Source: Candidatus Omnitrophota bacterium
GTDB lineage: Bacteria; Omnitrophota; Gorgyraeia; Tantalellales; Tantalellaceae
Assembly (NCBI GenBank): GCA_023142805.1
Contig: JAGLIU010000071.1
Span: forward strand, 1-5,769
Length of the DNA: 5,769 nt
Direction: 5' to 3'
Both the position numbers and the translations under genes were made by a program. Position 1 is the first letter of the stretch. Each line of letters begins with the position of its first letter. This document shows, piece after piece, positions 1 through 5,744 of this stretch. Under the pieces are notes generated by a model. That model saw only the letters and a program-made list of their open reading frames with translations. It did not search any database and had not been told where the DNA came from.

Positions 1-1449
1 TTCTTTTTTCGCTTCATCATTTTTTCCTTGTGCTTGATATATATCTCCAAAATGCTCGAGAACAACCCCATCCCCGGGCAAAAACATTACGGCATTTTTT
101 ATTTCCTCCAAAGCTTTATCAAAATCTCCTTTTTTATAATATGCCCAAGCTAAACTGTCCAGATATGCCCCATTTTTCGGGTCTTTTTCCAATGCTTTTT
201 TTATCAACATAATGGCGCGCTCTAAATTTTCGCCCCTTTCAGCATATACATACCCCAAATAGTTATATATTTCCGCTGAAACTGTGTCTTTGAGACCGAC
301 CATTTCTTCTAACAACTCAATAGCTTCTTCCCTTTTTCCCGAATGATCAAGCACCGCGGCAAGATAAAACTTGTATTTAATATTTCCGGGAGCTTTTTTA
401 CAAGCTATACCATAAGACTTAACAGCTTTAGCGTATTCATTTTGCACATCCCACAAATACCCGAAACTCGCGTAGACCACAGCTTCTTCTACTCCATTAT
501 CCAATGCGCGTTTTAGAATATTTTTCGCTTGTTCATATTTTTTTTGAGCTAGGTATATGCTAAAACTTCTCAAATATACCTCGGGGAGAGCCGGCTCTAA
601 TTCAATGGCTTTTTCATTTATCTCAAGAGCTTTTTTCAGTTTTCCGTTTTTTTTATAGACCTGTCCCAGCCGAATATAAGCTTCTCGGTTTCTGGGATTG
701 ATCTCTATAACTTTTTTGTATCGTTTCTCCGCCTTTTTCAGTTTTTCGTCTATCTCATAAATAAATCCCAGAACAAGCTGTGCTTCCCAATACTCGGCAT
801 CAACCTCTATCGCTTTTTTGAGTTTTTCTTCAGCTTTGTCTAAAAAATCTAACTTACTATAGATCACACCAAGGTTAAAATACAAATACGCGTCATTATC
901 CCTTATCCTGAGGATCTTTTCATATATTTCCGCGGCTTTATCGAGTTTGCGCTGGGCTATGAAAAAATCCGATAAAAATGTTAATGCTTTGAGATTATCC
1001 GGATCATATTTTAGAGCTTCTTTATGCTTTGTCGCCGCCTTTTTAAACTCACCTCTCGCGGTGTGAACCACCGCAAGGAGAAGATGCGCTCTAGCGTTAT
1101 TGGGATCGATCTTTGCCGCGTTGTTTAATGCCTCTTTAGCCTCATCAAGCCGGCCCAGAAGCATCAGATCCGCGCCAAGTTTCATATATATTTCCGTGCT
1201 ATCGTCTTTATTTTTTAGCGCTTTTTCGTATTCTTCAACAGCTTCTTTGATATCTCCATAGTTATCATATACCGCGCCCATCGTATAATGAGCCAGCGCA
1301 TTCGAAAACAGGACTACGTCGGGCGACCCCCGCCTGCTCCTATTGATAACAACGTCTTCCGCCTCAGCATCAGTGGAGAAACCCAAAACACCTACAGGGA
1401 AAATAACCCAAGAGAAACACATGCTAACAAGAACAACTATACGTACCAA
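1..1449 (-). CDS. Exported TPR-repeat protein, 3' end outside the window
   Basis: The reading frame is open from an in-frame stop at 1503-1501 to the window edge, giving 483 visible residues with no stop. Residues 1-23 look like a signal peptide: a short basic start (VR), a hydrophobic run IVVLVSMCFSWVIFPVGVLG, then FSTDAEA. I see no lipobox, so export by signal peptidase I is the simplest reading. From about residue 50 onward the protein is almost entirely 34-residue TPR units: twelve complete ones (about 50-83, 84-117, 118-151, 152-184, 185-217, 218-252, 253-286, 287-319, 320-354, 355-388, 389-424, 425-458) and a thirteenth cut by the edge. The usual pattern shows, for example LGYVYAERGE..RAI and LAWAYYKKGDFDKALEEI. 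TPR arrays are protein-binding scaffolds; the partner is unknown. A periplasmic role, such as envelope assembly, is inference. The TTG at 1449 is the best conventional start, because the first ATG (1422) would remove the basic end of the signal peptide. An ATA at 1455 is discussed in the findings. Confidence 0.93.
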   Translation of the reverse strand, partial: MVRIVVLVSMCFSWVIFPVGVLGFSTDAEAEDVVINRSRRGSPDVVLFSNALAHYTMGAVYDNYGDIKEAVEEYEKALKNKDDSTEIYMKLGADLMLLGRLDEAKEALNNAAKIDPNNARAHLLLAVVHTARGEFKKAATKHKEALKYDPDNLKALTFLSDFFIAQRKLDKAAEIYEKILRIRDNDAYLYFNLGVIYSKLDFLDKAEEKLKKAIEVDAEYWEAQLVLGFIYEIDEKLKKAEKRYKKVIEINPRNREAYIRLGQVYKKNGKLKKALEINEKAIELEPALPEVYLRSFSIYLAQKKYEQAKNILKRALDNGVEEAVVYASFGYLWDVQNEYAKAVKSYGIACKKAPGNIKYKFYLAAVLDHSGKREEAIELLEEMVGLKDTVSAEIYNYLGYVYAERGENLERAIMLIKKALEKDPKNGAYLDSLAWAYYKKGDFDKALEEIKNAVMFLPGDGVVLEHFGDIYQAQGKNDEAKKE

Positions 1450-1451
1450 TT

Positions 1452-1547
1452 TTATACTTTCCTCTTTTTGTGACGATCTCTTCTCATTCTCTTTTTTCTT
1501 TTATGTCTTTTTACTTTTTTTATTTTTCTCTTCTTCCCACAGGGCAT
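1452..1547 (-). CDS. 31-aa highly basic AURKAIP1/COX24-like protein, probable small ribosomal protein
   Basis: This short gene begins MPCGKKRK and ends RDRHKKRKV. About two thirds of its residues are Lys, Arg or His, and its only acidic residue is Asp24. The pattern K-R-K-x-x-x-x-x-x-H-K-x-K-K-x-x-R-R-x-R-x-x-K-R-K fits the AURKAIP1/COX24 domain found in the mitochondrial small-subunit protein mS38 and in very short bacterial proteins of the type MPxGKKRK..HKRKKR..RHKK. That match is from memory, not a search. Such proteins bind rRNA in the small ribosomal subunit, so this one is probably ribosomal. Support for a real gene is strong: an exceptional Shine-Dalgarno sequence just upstream, a coherent family-like sequence over its whole length, and a stop codon 2 nt before the TTG of the TPR gene. 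It lies 116 bp after hisG on the same strand. The strand opposite carries only shadow frames. Confidence 0.85.
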   Translation of the reverse strand: MPCGKKRKIKKVKRHKRKKRMRRDRHKKRKV

Positions 1548-1554
1548 GTCTTCT

Positions 1555-1566
1555 CTCCACCTCCTT
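1555..1566 (-). promoter_or_regulatory. Strong double ribosome binding site of the 31-aa gene
   Basis: On the minus strand AAGGAGGTG (1566-1558) is fully complementary to the usual 16S rRNA anti-Shine-Dalgarno end. It runs into a second purine-rich core, GGAG (1558-1555). The ATG at 1547 is 12 nt after the first core and 7 nt after the second, so at least one register is near-optimal. It is the strongest such site in the window and suggests high expression. Confidence 0.75.
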
Positions 1567-1663
1567 CGCATTAGTTTATGGTTCGTAAATTTTAACTCAT
1601 AGTTTGTAAGATAACTGTAATCCGTCTTTATTTTTTCTACGACTCTGAACTATACACTGATCG

Positions 1664-2539
1664 CTAGTATATTACTTTATTTAAAGGGTACTCTATAAAT
1701 CCTTGTGCCCCGGCTTTACGCAATGCCGGGATCAGTTGTTTAACGTCTTCTTCATCAATAACTGTCTCAATATCCACCCATTCTTTATCAAAAAGCCGCG
1801 CGATAGTAGGCGTTTGAAGTGCCGGTAATATGGCTATTATCTTCTTCACGTCTTTTTCTTTCGCGTTCATCTTAATCCCCACTTTACCCTCGGCCAGTAT
1901 CGCTCCCCCCAAAAGAAGCACCATTCGTTCTATTTTTTCTTTTTTCCAAGGATCTTTCCATGCTTTTTTATTCACTATAAATTGTGTTGTAGATTCACAT
2001 AAAGTCTCTACTATTCTTAACCCATTCGCTCGCAGGCTATTTCCCGTCTCAGTAACTTCAACAATAGCGTCTATTCCCATCTTAGGCTTAACTTCTGTCG
2101 CTCCCCAGCTAAACTCAACCTCCGCTTTGATCCCTTTTTTCTTAAGATACCTTTTTGTGACCTTGACAAGTTCGGTCGCTATTTTTTTCCCTCCCAGATC
2201 TTTTACGCTTTTTATGCCGGATTCATTAGGAACCGCCAACACCCATTTTACCGGCTTCATGCTCCTTTTCGCATAAACAAGTTCCGCCACACGTTCAACA
2301 TCCGACGCGTTTTCCTCTACCCAATCGTTCCCGGTTATTCCACAATCTATTATCCCATCTTCTACATAACGTGACATCTCTTGAGCCCGGAATAAGACTA
2401 CTTCTATTTCGTCGTCGTCAATGTCAGGAAAATAGGATCTGGACGAAACTTTTATCTTATATCCCGCTTTTCCAAATATCCTTACGGTACTTTCTTGAAG
2501 ACTTCCCTTTGGTATCCCTAGTTTTAATTTTTTCCCCAT
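1664..2539 (-). CDS. hisG: ATP phosphoribosyltransferase, long form (EC 2.4.2.17)
   Basis: HisG catalyses the first step of histidine synthesis, joining ATP and PRPP to give N1-(5-phosphoribosyl)-ATP in the cytoplasm. The 291 residues match the long, self-sufficient HisG type, which carries its own C-terminal ACT-like regulatory domain and does not need HisZ. The catalytic part spans about 1-210: the N-terminal strand LGIPKGSLQEST (7-18), DIDDDEIEVVLFRAQEMSRYVEDG (39-62, two parts of one motif), GIIDCGITGNDW (62-73) and the PRPP-binding loop EVTETGNSLRANGL (161-174). The C-terminal domain, about 215-291, includes ALQTPTIARL (240-249) and ends in IEYPLNKVIY. No key motif is missing. Feedback inhibition by histidine through the C-terminal domain is known for the family and expected here. 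The ATG at 2539 is supported by the family N-terminus; its ribosome site is only a GGGG (2547-2544) 4 nt upstream. No other his gene is in the window, so hisG is away from any his operon on this side. Confidence 0.97.
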   Translation of the reverse strand: MGKKLKLGIPKGSLQESTVRIFGKAGYKIKVSSRSYFPDIDDDEIEVVLFRAQEMSRYVEDGIIDCGITGNDWVEENASDVERVAELVYAKRSMKPVKWVLAVPNESGIKSVKDLGGKKIATELVKVTKRYLKKKGIKAEVEFSWGATEVKPKMGIDAIVEVTETGNSLRANGLRIVETLCESTTQFIVNKKAWKDPWKKEKIERMVLLLGGAILAEGKVGIKMNAKEKDVKKIIAILPALQTPTIARLFDKEWVDIETVIDEEDVKQLIPALRKAGAQGFIEYPLNKVIY

Positions 2540-2788
2540 TTTTCCCCGTTTGTTTATTATGTCCCGTCACCTTACTGCCCCTACCCGGACAACACACACC
2601 ACCGGATACCTCTTATCCGCGTTTCTTTTTCAAAATACACACAAAAACACTTCCGACAGTCCTATGACTTATTTATAGAAAAGCCCACCCTTCCCCTGCT
2701 CTTATAGTCGGGGCTACTTCACGATCCACATTACTTCTTTTCCAAATAACCACCTCATAAGGAAAATTTGGACACTTCGAATGGGTAA
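2540..2788 (-). other. Long leader/intergenic stretch upstream of hisG, no gene seen
   Basis: I see no convincing gene here. On the minus strand a 14-codon frame (2758-2714, MRWLFGKEVMWIVK) lacks a ribosome site and histidine codons. A small hairpin, CGGATA-AGAGG-TATCCG, lies at about 2619-2603. AGCCC and GGGCT about 25 nt apart, followed by TTTTC, could form a weak stem near 2717-2678. None fits a riboswitch, T-box or his attenuator that I recognise. Confidence 0.4.
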
Positions 2789-2817
2789 ATTGTATATCAA
2801 TTATAATATATAGTCAA
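2789..2817 (-). promoter_or_regulatory. Sigma70-type promoter upstream of hisG
   Basis: On the minus strand, TTGACT (2817-2812) and TACAAT (2794-2789) are separated by 17 bp of AT-rich sequence. Each hexamer matches the consensus at 5 of 6 positions. Transcription would start near 2782 and cover a leader of about 240 nt before hisG at 2539. An AATTG-N5-CAATT inverted repeat (2788-2802) overlaps the -10 box and could be an operator; that is speculation. No histidine-codon-rich leader peptide is visible in the leader. Confidence 0.6.
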
Positions 2818-2848
2818 GAAAGATAATCCAGCGCTGAACACTCCAATA

Positions 2849-2878
2849 TCAAATATTAGTGTTTAATAAGATATTTGA
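2849..2878. repeat. Small inverted repeat in gene-free DNA
   Basis: TCAAATAT (2849-2856) and ATATTTGA (2871-2878) form an 8-bp perfect stem around a 14-base loop. The surrounding stretch, 2818-3039, contains no gene, tRNA or other feature that I can support. A weaker AGAAC/GTTCT stem follows at 2879-2900, with a short T run after it. Confidence 0.4.
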
Positions 2879-3039
2879 AGAACCTCAAATCGAGAGTTCT
2901 CTTTTAAGCGTATACTACGGATGGAGACAAAACTCCGCACCTACATTGAATCGTCATCCCTAAAGATAAATATCAATTAAAAATGTGTTTGTCGCTCAAC
3001 CGAGTGGTTTAGAGGATAGATCGGGTCAAAGAGCCAGGA

Positions 3040-3090
3040 AGAGTCAGAGGAGTTGGGAGTTGGGTATAGAGAGATTGACTCTGTGACTCT
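3040..3090. repeat. Imperfect hairpin enclosing a GAGTTGG tandem duplication
   Basis: AGAGTCAGAG (3040-3049) can pair with CTCTG..ACTCT (3079-3083 and 3086-3090), leaving a 2-base bulge. The loop contains GAGTTGG twice in tandem (3050-3056, 3057-3063). TGACTCT occurs at 3076-3082 and 3084-3090, and again at 3134-3140. This marks the start of the repeat-rich island that runs to about 3362. Confidence 0.5.
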
Positions 3091-3162
3091 AGTGAGCGTA
3101 TGTGGGGATTTTCAAAGGTAGTTAAGCGAATGATGACTCTAACAAGGATATCTCAAGTACTC

Positions 3163-3216
3163 CAGATTCCTCGATTTCGTTCCTCGCTACCGCTCGTCAC
3201 TTCACTCGGAATGACA
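3163..3216. repeat. Dispersed-type intergenic repeat, left member of an inverted pair
   Basis: The element runs CAGATTCCTCG ... CACTCGGAATGACA. Its ends match the widespread family of short intergenic repeats of the form TGTCATTYCGA..GGAATCTC, here in reverse orientation. That family recognition is from memory. The interior is rich in CTCG/CGAG and can self-pair. It contains no coding capacity. A second member in opposite orientation begins 54 bp further on. Confidence 0.6.
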
Positions 3217-3241
3217 GTGTTGAAAGCCTTCCTCCCCTTTT

Positions 3242-3258
3242 GCCTCTAGCCTCTAGCC
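3242..3258. repeat. GCCTCTA heptamer tandem repeat
   Basis: GCCTCTA occurs twice in tandem (3242-3248, 3249-3255), followed by a partial GCC. It sits between the two members of the inverted repeat pair. Its unit length, 7 bp, equals that of the GAGTTGG duplication at 3050-3063. Confidence 0.6.
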
Positions 3259-3270
3259 TTTTTACTTTAT

Positions 3271-3318
3271 TGTCATTTCGACCGAGGACGCAATGTCCGA
3301 GGAAACGCGGAAATCTCC
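3271..3318. repeat. Dispersed-type intergenic repeat, right member of an inverted pair
   Basis: The element runs TGTCATTTCGACCGAGG ... GCGGAAATCTCC, the forward orientation of the same short repeat type as 3163-3216. GGAC-N5-GTCC (3286-3298) can form a small internal stem. Its right end abuts and slightly overlaps the long palindrome at 3316-3362. Confidence 0.6.
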
Positions 3319-3362
3319 AAATGTTACGTTTTTATGCCTGGCATAAAAACGTAACATTTGGA
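3316..3362. repeat. 47-bp near-perfect palindrome with 23-bp arms
   Basis: The left arm 3316-3338 (from TCCAAATGTTACG to TTATGCC) is the exact reverse complement of 3340-3362, around a single T at 3339. As RNA or extruded DNA it would form a very stable hairpin with almost no loop. It lies 47 nt after the stop of the minus-strand aldolase gene, so it could end or protect that transcript. No T run follows on either strand, so it is not a classical intrinsic terminator. It could also be a palindromic mobile or recombination element. Confidence 0.9.
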
Positions 3363-3408
3363 ATGCCTACGCTATGTTATACTATCAAAGAGGCGAACTA
3401 TGTCAATC

Positions 3409-3960
3409 TCAGGAGGAGTGAAGAAAAGTTATACAGGCTCTTTCCAGCGCTAATATTCTTAAATAGGCTTGTTCAATACTGTCACCGACTGAAACAGCTC
3501 CATGCCTTTTCATAAGTACCGCGTTCGCGCCACGTTTGATATCCACGCCTACCGCGCTCGCCAGATCTTCTGAACCCGGCTGTATATACTCCAAAGAAGG
3601 AACCTCTTTTTTTAAAATACAATCAAATTCATAAGATGTACTTCTTAACAATGTTACCTTATGCGCGACCGCTATCATAAACGGAGAATGCACGTGTATT
3701 ACCGCCTTGACATCCTCTCTGGCCTCATAACTTGCTATGTGTAAAGGAGTTTCAGAACTGAGCTCTTTATTTAACGAGTATTTTTCTGTTAAATCAATGT
3801 CAATATATCCTTCAACGCTACCCTCTGCCATATTAAAATTAGCTTTTTTTATATATACGCGATCTTCGTTTCTTAAACTTATATTCCCGCCTGCCCCTAT
3901 CACAAGTTTTTCTCCACATATTTTCTTGCCGTATTCAGCCAATAACCGTCTCTTGTCCAT
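3409..3960 (-). CDS. Class II aldolase/adducin-family protein
   Basis: This 183-residue protein has the whole class II aldolase fold signature. GAGGNISLR (22-30) is the substrate-phosphate/glycine loop. The family's metal and catalytic residues are in place: Glu70 in SSETPLH, His89 and His91 in HVHSPF, and His153 in KRHGAVSVG. These correspond to Glu73, His92, His94 and His155 of E. coli fuculose-1-phosphate aldolase, so a zinc-dependent cytoplasmic enzyme acting on a phosphorylated sugar is likely. The family also includes ribulose-phosphate epimerases, methylthioribulose-phosphate dehydratases and decarboxylases, and the substrate cannot be set from sequence. The ATG at 3960 follows GGAGGAGG at an ideal distance. 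An in-frame ATG at 4041 is upstream of the predicted transcription start and encodes unconserved sequence, so it is rejected. The gene stands alone, divergent from the PpiD-like gene. Confidence 0.9.
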   Translation of the reverse strand: MDKRRLLAEYGKKICGEKLVIGAGGNISLRNEDRVYIKKANFNMAEGSVEGYIDIDLTEKYSLNKELSSETPLHIASYEAREDVKAVIHVHSPFMIAVAHKVTLLRSTSYEFDCILKKEVPSLEYIQPGSEDLASAVGVDIKRGANAVLMKRHGAVSVGDSIEQAYLRILALERACITFLHSS

Positions 3961-4032
3961 AACCCTCCTCCATGTCTTTACTTTTCTTGAGCGGGAGACG
4001 TCCTGTTTGGTGGATCGCCCCGCAACTTCATC

Positions 4033-4061
4033 ATTATACAAAAAATCAAAGAATAAGTAAA
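4033..4061 (-). promoter_or_regulatory. Promoter of the class II aldolase gene
   Basis: On the minus strand, a perfect -10 TATAAT (4038-4033) lies 17 bp from TTTACT (4061-4056, 4 of 6). The transcript would start near 4026 and leave a 5' leader of about 65 nt with a strong GGAGGAGG site just before the ATG at 3960. This also shows that the upstream in-frame ATG at 4041 cannot be used from this promoter. Confidence 0.6.
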
Positions 4062-4127
4062 ATTTCTAATTTTTAACAATTTCTCCATTCGCGAAATAAC
4101 GCCAAGCGGAACGTCCCCAAATATATC

Positions 4128-4155
4128 TTGTCTGAAAGAAAAAATTCCCTATAAT
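4128..4155 (+). promoter_or_regulatory. Promoter of the PpiD-like gene
   Basis: TTGTCT (4128-4133) and a perfect TATAAT (4150-4155) are 16 bp apart, pointing to the gene starting at 4257, with a leader of about 95 nt. A TTGACA at 4176-4181 has no acceptable -10 partner. GTTGACA (4175-4181) and TGTTAAC (4192-4198) form a 7-bp stem with one G-T pair in the leader, of unknown role. I see nothing else in the 296-bp gap between the divergent genes. Confidence 0.5.
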
Positions 4156-4256
4156 GGTAACAGCAACACATCGCGTTGACAATATGCCTGATGTTAACAA
4201 TGTCGTGATTTTTATAAACTATATCCGTATACACGCAAAATTAAGGAGCTGACACC

Positions 4257-5714
4257 ATGATAATGAGTATTTTGAGAAGTAAAAAAATAACCAAAAGAAT
4301 ACTGCTAGTCCTGCTTGTATTAATAATTCCGGCTTTTGTTCTGTGGGGCGCGGGAAGTCTTACTTCCAAATCAAAAAGCGTCGGTCAAATCGGTCGATCC
4401 AATATTTCTGATCGTGATCTCGCGGAAAGCCGTCAAGGAATACAAGCTCAGCTTCTTTTTTCCTATTACGGAGATTTCGGAACATTGAATAAGCTTCTGC
4501 AAAATCGCGCTTTTTTAAATTCTATGGCATGGGAACGGCTTATCCTTTTAAACAGCGCGAAAAAAGCTAAGATCAAAGTTACGGATGCCATGATCATGCA
4601 GTTTATCTCACAACATCCGTTATTCGTAAGAGCGGGAATATTCGACCCGCAGGCCTATTCTTACATCTTACGCAATACTTTAGGCGTGGATCCTCATCGT
4701 TTTGAAGAATTAACAAGAGAGAACATGCAAACCTATCTTTTCCGGCAAGAGATCACAAAAGACATAACTGTATCCGATACGGAAGTTCTGGAAGCTTACA
4801 ATAAAGATCATGACAAGATCACTTTTTCATATCTTCTTGTTCCTAAAACTCTTTTTCTGGAAAAAACCGCGATCTCAGAAAAAGACGCGGAAAAATTCTA
4901 TGAAAACAATAAAACTTCTTTTCTTGACCCGGCAAAAACAGTTATAGAGTACATGGAACTTTCTTATAACGACGCTTCAGAAAAAAAAGATATCAAAAAA
5001 AAGATCGATACTTTCTACTCGAAGTTACAGGAAAATTCTCAAAATTTCAGCGCGATAGCCGAAGAAAACGGGTTTCTTTACAAAAAAACGAACCCCTTCT
5101 CTTCTACCGACATAATCCCGGGGGTCAATTTTCTTAAACTTTTTCGAGACGCGGCAAAAACTCTCGATAACATCGGGAATATAAGTCTACCGGTTTTTTC
5201 CCCGGGCGATAAAGGAACTGTCTATATCTTACGTAAGTCCGACTATATGCCGGAACAACAACGCTCCTTCGAAACCGCGAAGAACGACATATTTGATCTC
5301 ATTAAAGATGATAACGCTTCAGCTTTGGCTAAAACCAAAGCTCAAGAATTATACAAAAAAATCAGTTATGAAGAGGTCTCTTTTGAAAATGCCGCGCAAG
5401 AACTGCAACTGGAAATAATAAAAACTCCTCCGGTTACATCAAAAGATTATATCGACACTTTGGGATCCGCGGCAAATCTGGTCATGAACGCGCGTAAAGT
5501 CAAACCGGGAGATTTTCTGGCTCCTGTAACAATAAAACCGGGTACGATTATTGTCCGGGTAGAGACTATAACCCCTGATGCTTCTGAATTTGCCGCTCAA
5601 AAAGACGCTCTGAGCAAATCTTTGTTACAAACAAAACAATCAAGAGCTTCTCAAGAATGGTTTAAAAACAATAACGCGAATGCTAACCTGCTACAGGATC
5701 TGAACAAACTTTAA
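4257..5714 (+). CDS. Membrane-anchored PpiD/SurA-like periplasmic folding factor
   Basis: The 485-residue protein is built like PpiD. A basic cytoplasmic end (RSKKITKR, 7-14) precedes a single membrane segment (about 15-33, ILLVLLVLIIPAFVLWGAG), and the rest would lie in the periplasm. Residues about 42-185 form a SurA N-terminal-type chaperone domain, with IGRSNISDRDL (45-55) and FDPQAYSYILRN..VDPHRFEE (129-151). Residues about 226-330 and 360-440 resemble degenerate parvulin-like or PpiD C-terminal segments (GNISLPVFSPGDKGTVYILR, 307-326; KPGDFLAPVTIKPGTIIVRV, 416-435). The GGDLGW-type loop of active parvulins is not visible, so chaperone function without isomerase activity is likely; E. 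coli PpiD is also reported to be a poor isomerase. The ATG at 4257 follows AAGGAG (4243-4248) by 8 nt. A second ATG at 4263 is possible but spaced worse. Gene symbol withheld because this may be a lineage-specific paralogue. Confidence 0.88.
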   Translation: MIMSILRSKKITKRILLVLLVLIIPAFVLWGAGSLTSKSKSVGQIGRSNISDRDLAESRQGIQAQLLFSYYGDFGTLNKLLQNRAFLNSMAWERLILLNSAKKAKIKVTDAMIMQFISQHPLFVRAGIFDPQAYSYILRNTLGVDPHRFEELTRENMQTYLFRQEITKDITVSDTEVLEAYNKDHDKITFSYLLVPKTLFLEKTAISEKDAEKFYENNKTSFLDPAKTVIEYMELSYNDASEKKDIKKKIDTFYSKLQENSQNFSAIAEENGFLYKKTNPFSSTDIIPGVNFLKLFRDAAKTLDNIGNISLPVFSPGDKGTVYILRKSDYMPEQQRSFETAKNDIFDLIKDDNASALAKTKAQELYKKISYEEVSFENAAQELQLEIIKTPPVTSKDYIDTLGSAANLVMNARKVKPGDFLAPVTIKPGTIIVRVETITPDASEFAAQKDALSKSLLQTKQSRASQEWFKNNNANANLLQDLNKL

Positions 5715-5744
5715 CTCCGACTACCGCATAGTGTATATTATAAT

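Noticed and set aside
1288..1588. Two plus-strand frames of 61 and 81 aa opposite the TPR start and the 31-aa gene
   Set aside because: Their sequences are low-complexity (F/L/S-rich) antisense images of Lys/Glu-rich minus-strand codons, with no ribosome site and no family resemblance.
1830..2667. Plus-strand frames opposite hisG and its leader (148 and 98 aa)
   Set aside because: They overlap the clear HisG gene antisense and have no recognisable domain or start signals.
2714..2758. 14-codon leader frame upstream of hisG as a his attenuator peptide
   Set aside because: It has no histidine codons and no ribosome binding site, and no clear terminator with a T run follows.
2991..3036. tRNA-like string CGAGTGGTTTAGAGG resembling a D-arm
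   Set aside because: No matching anticodon stem, T-arm (GTTCRA) or acceptor stem is present on either strand.
3316..3362. Classical rho-independent terminator for the aldolase gene
   Set aside because: The stem is strong, but no T run follows the hairpin on the minus strand, so it was listed as a palindrome only.
3240..3515. 91-aa plus-strand frame through the repeat island
   Set aside because: It reads through the dispersed repeat and the palindrome and then antisense through the aldolase end; it has no ribosome site.
3961..4041. N-terminal extension of the aldolase from the ATG at 4041 (27 extra residues)
   Set aside because: The extension lies across the -10 box and transcription start, is not family-like, and has no ribosome site, while the ATG at 3960 has GGAGGAGG directly upstream.
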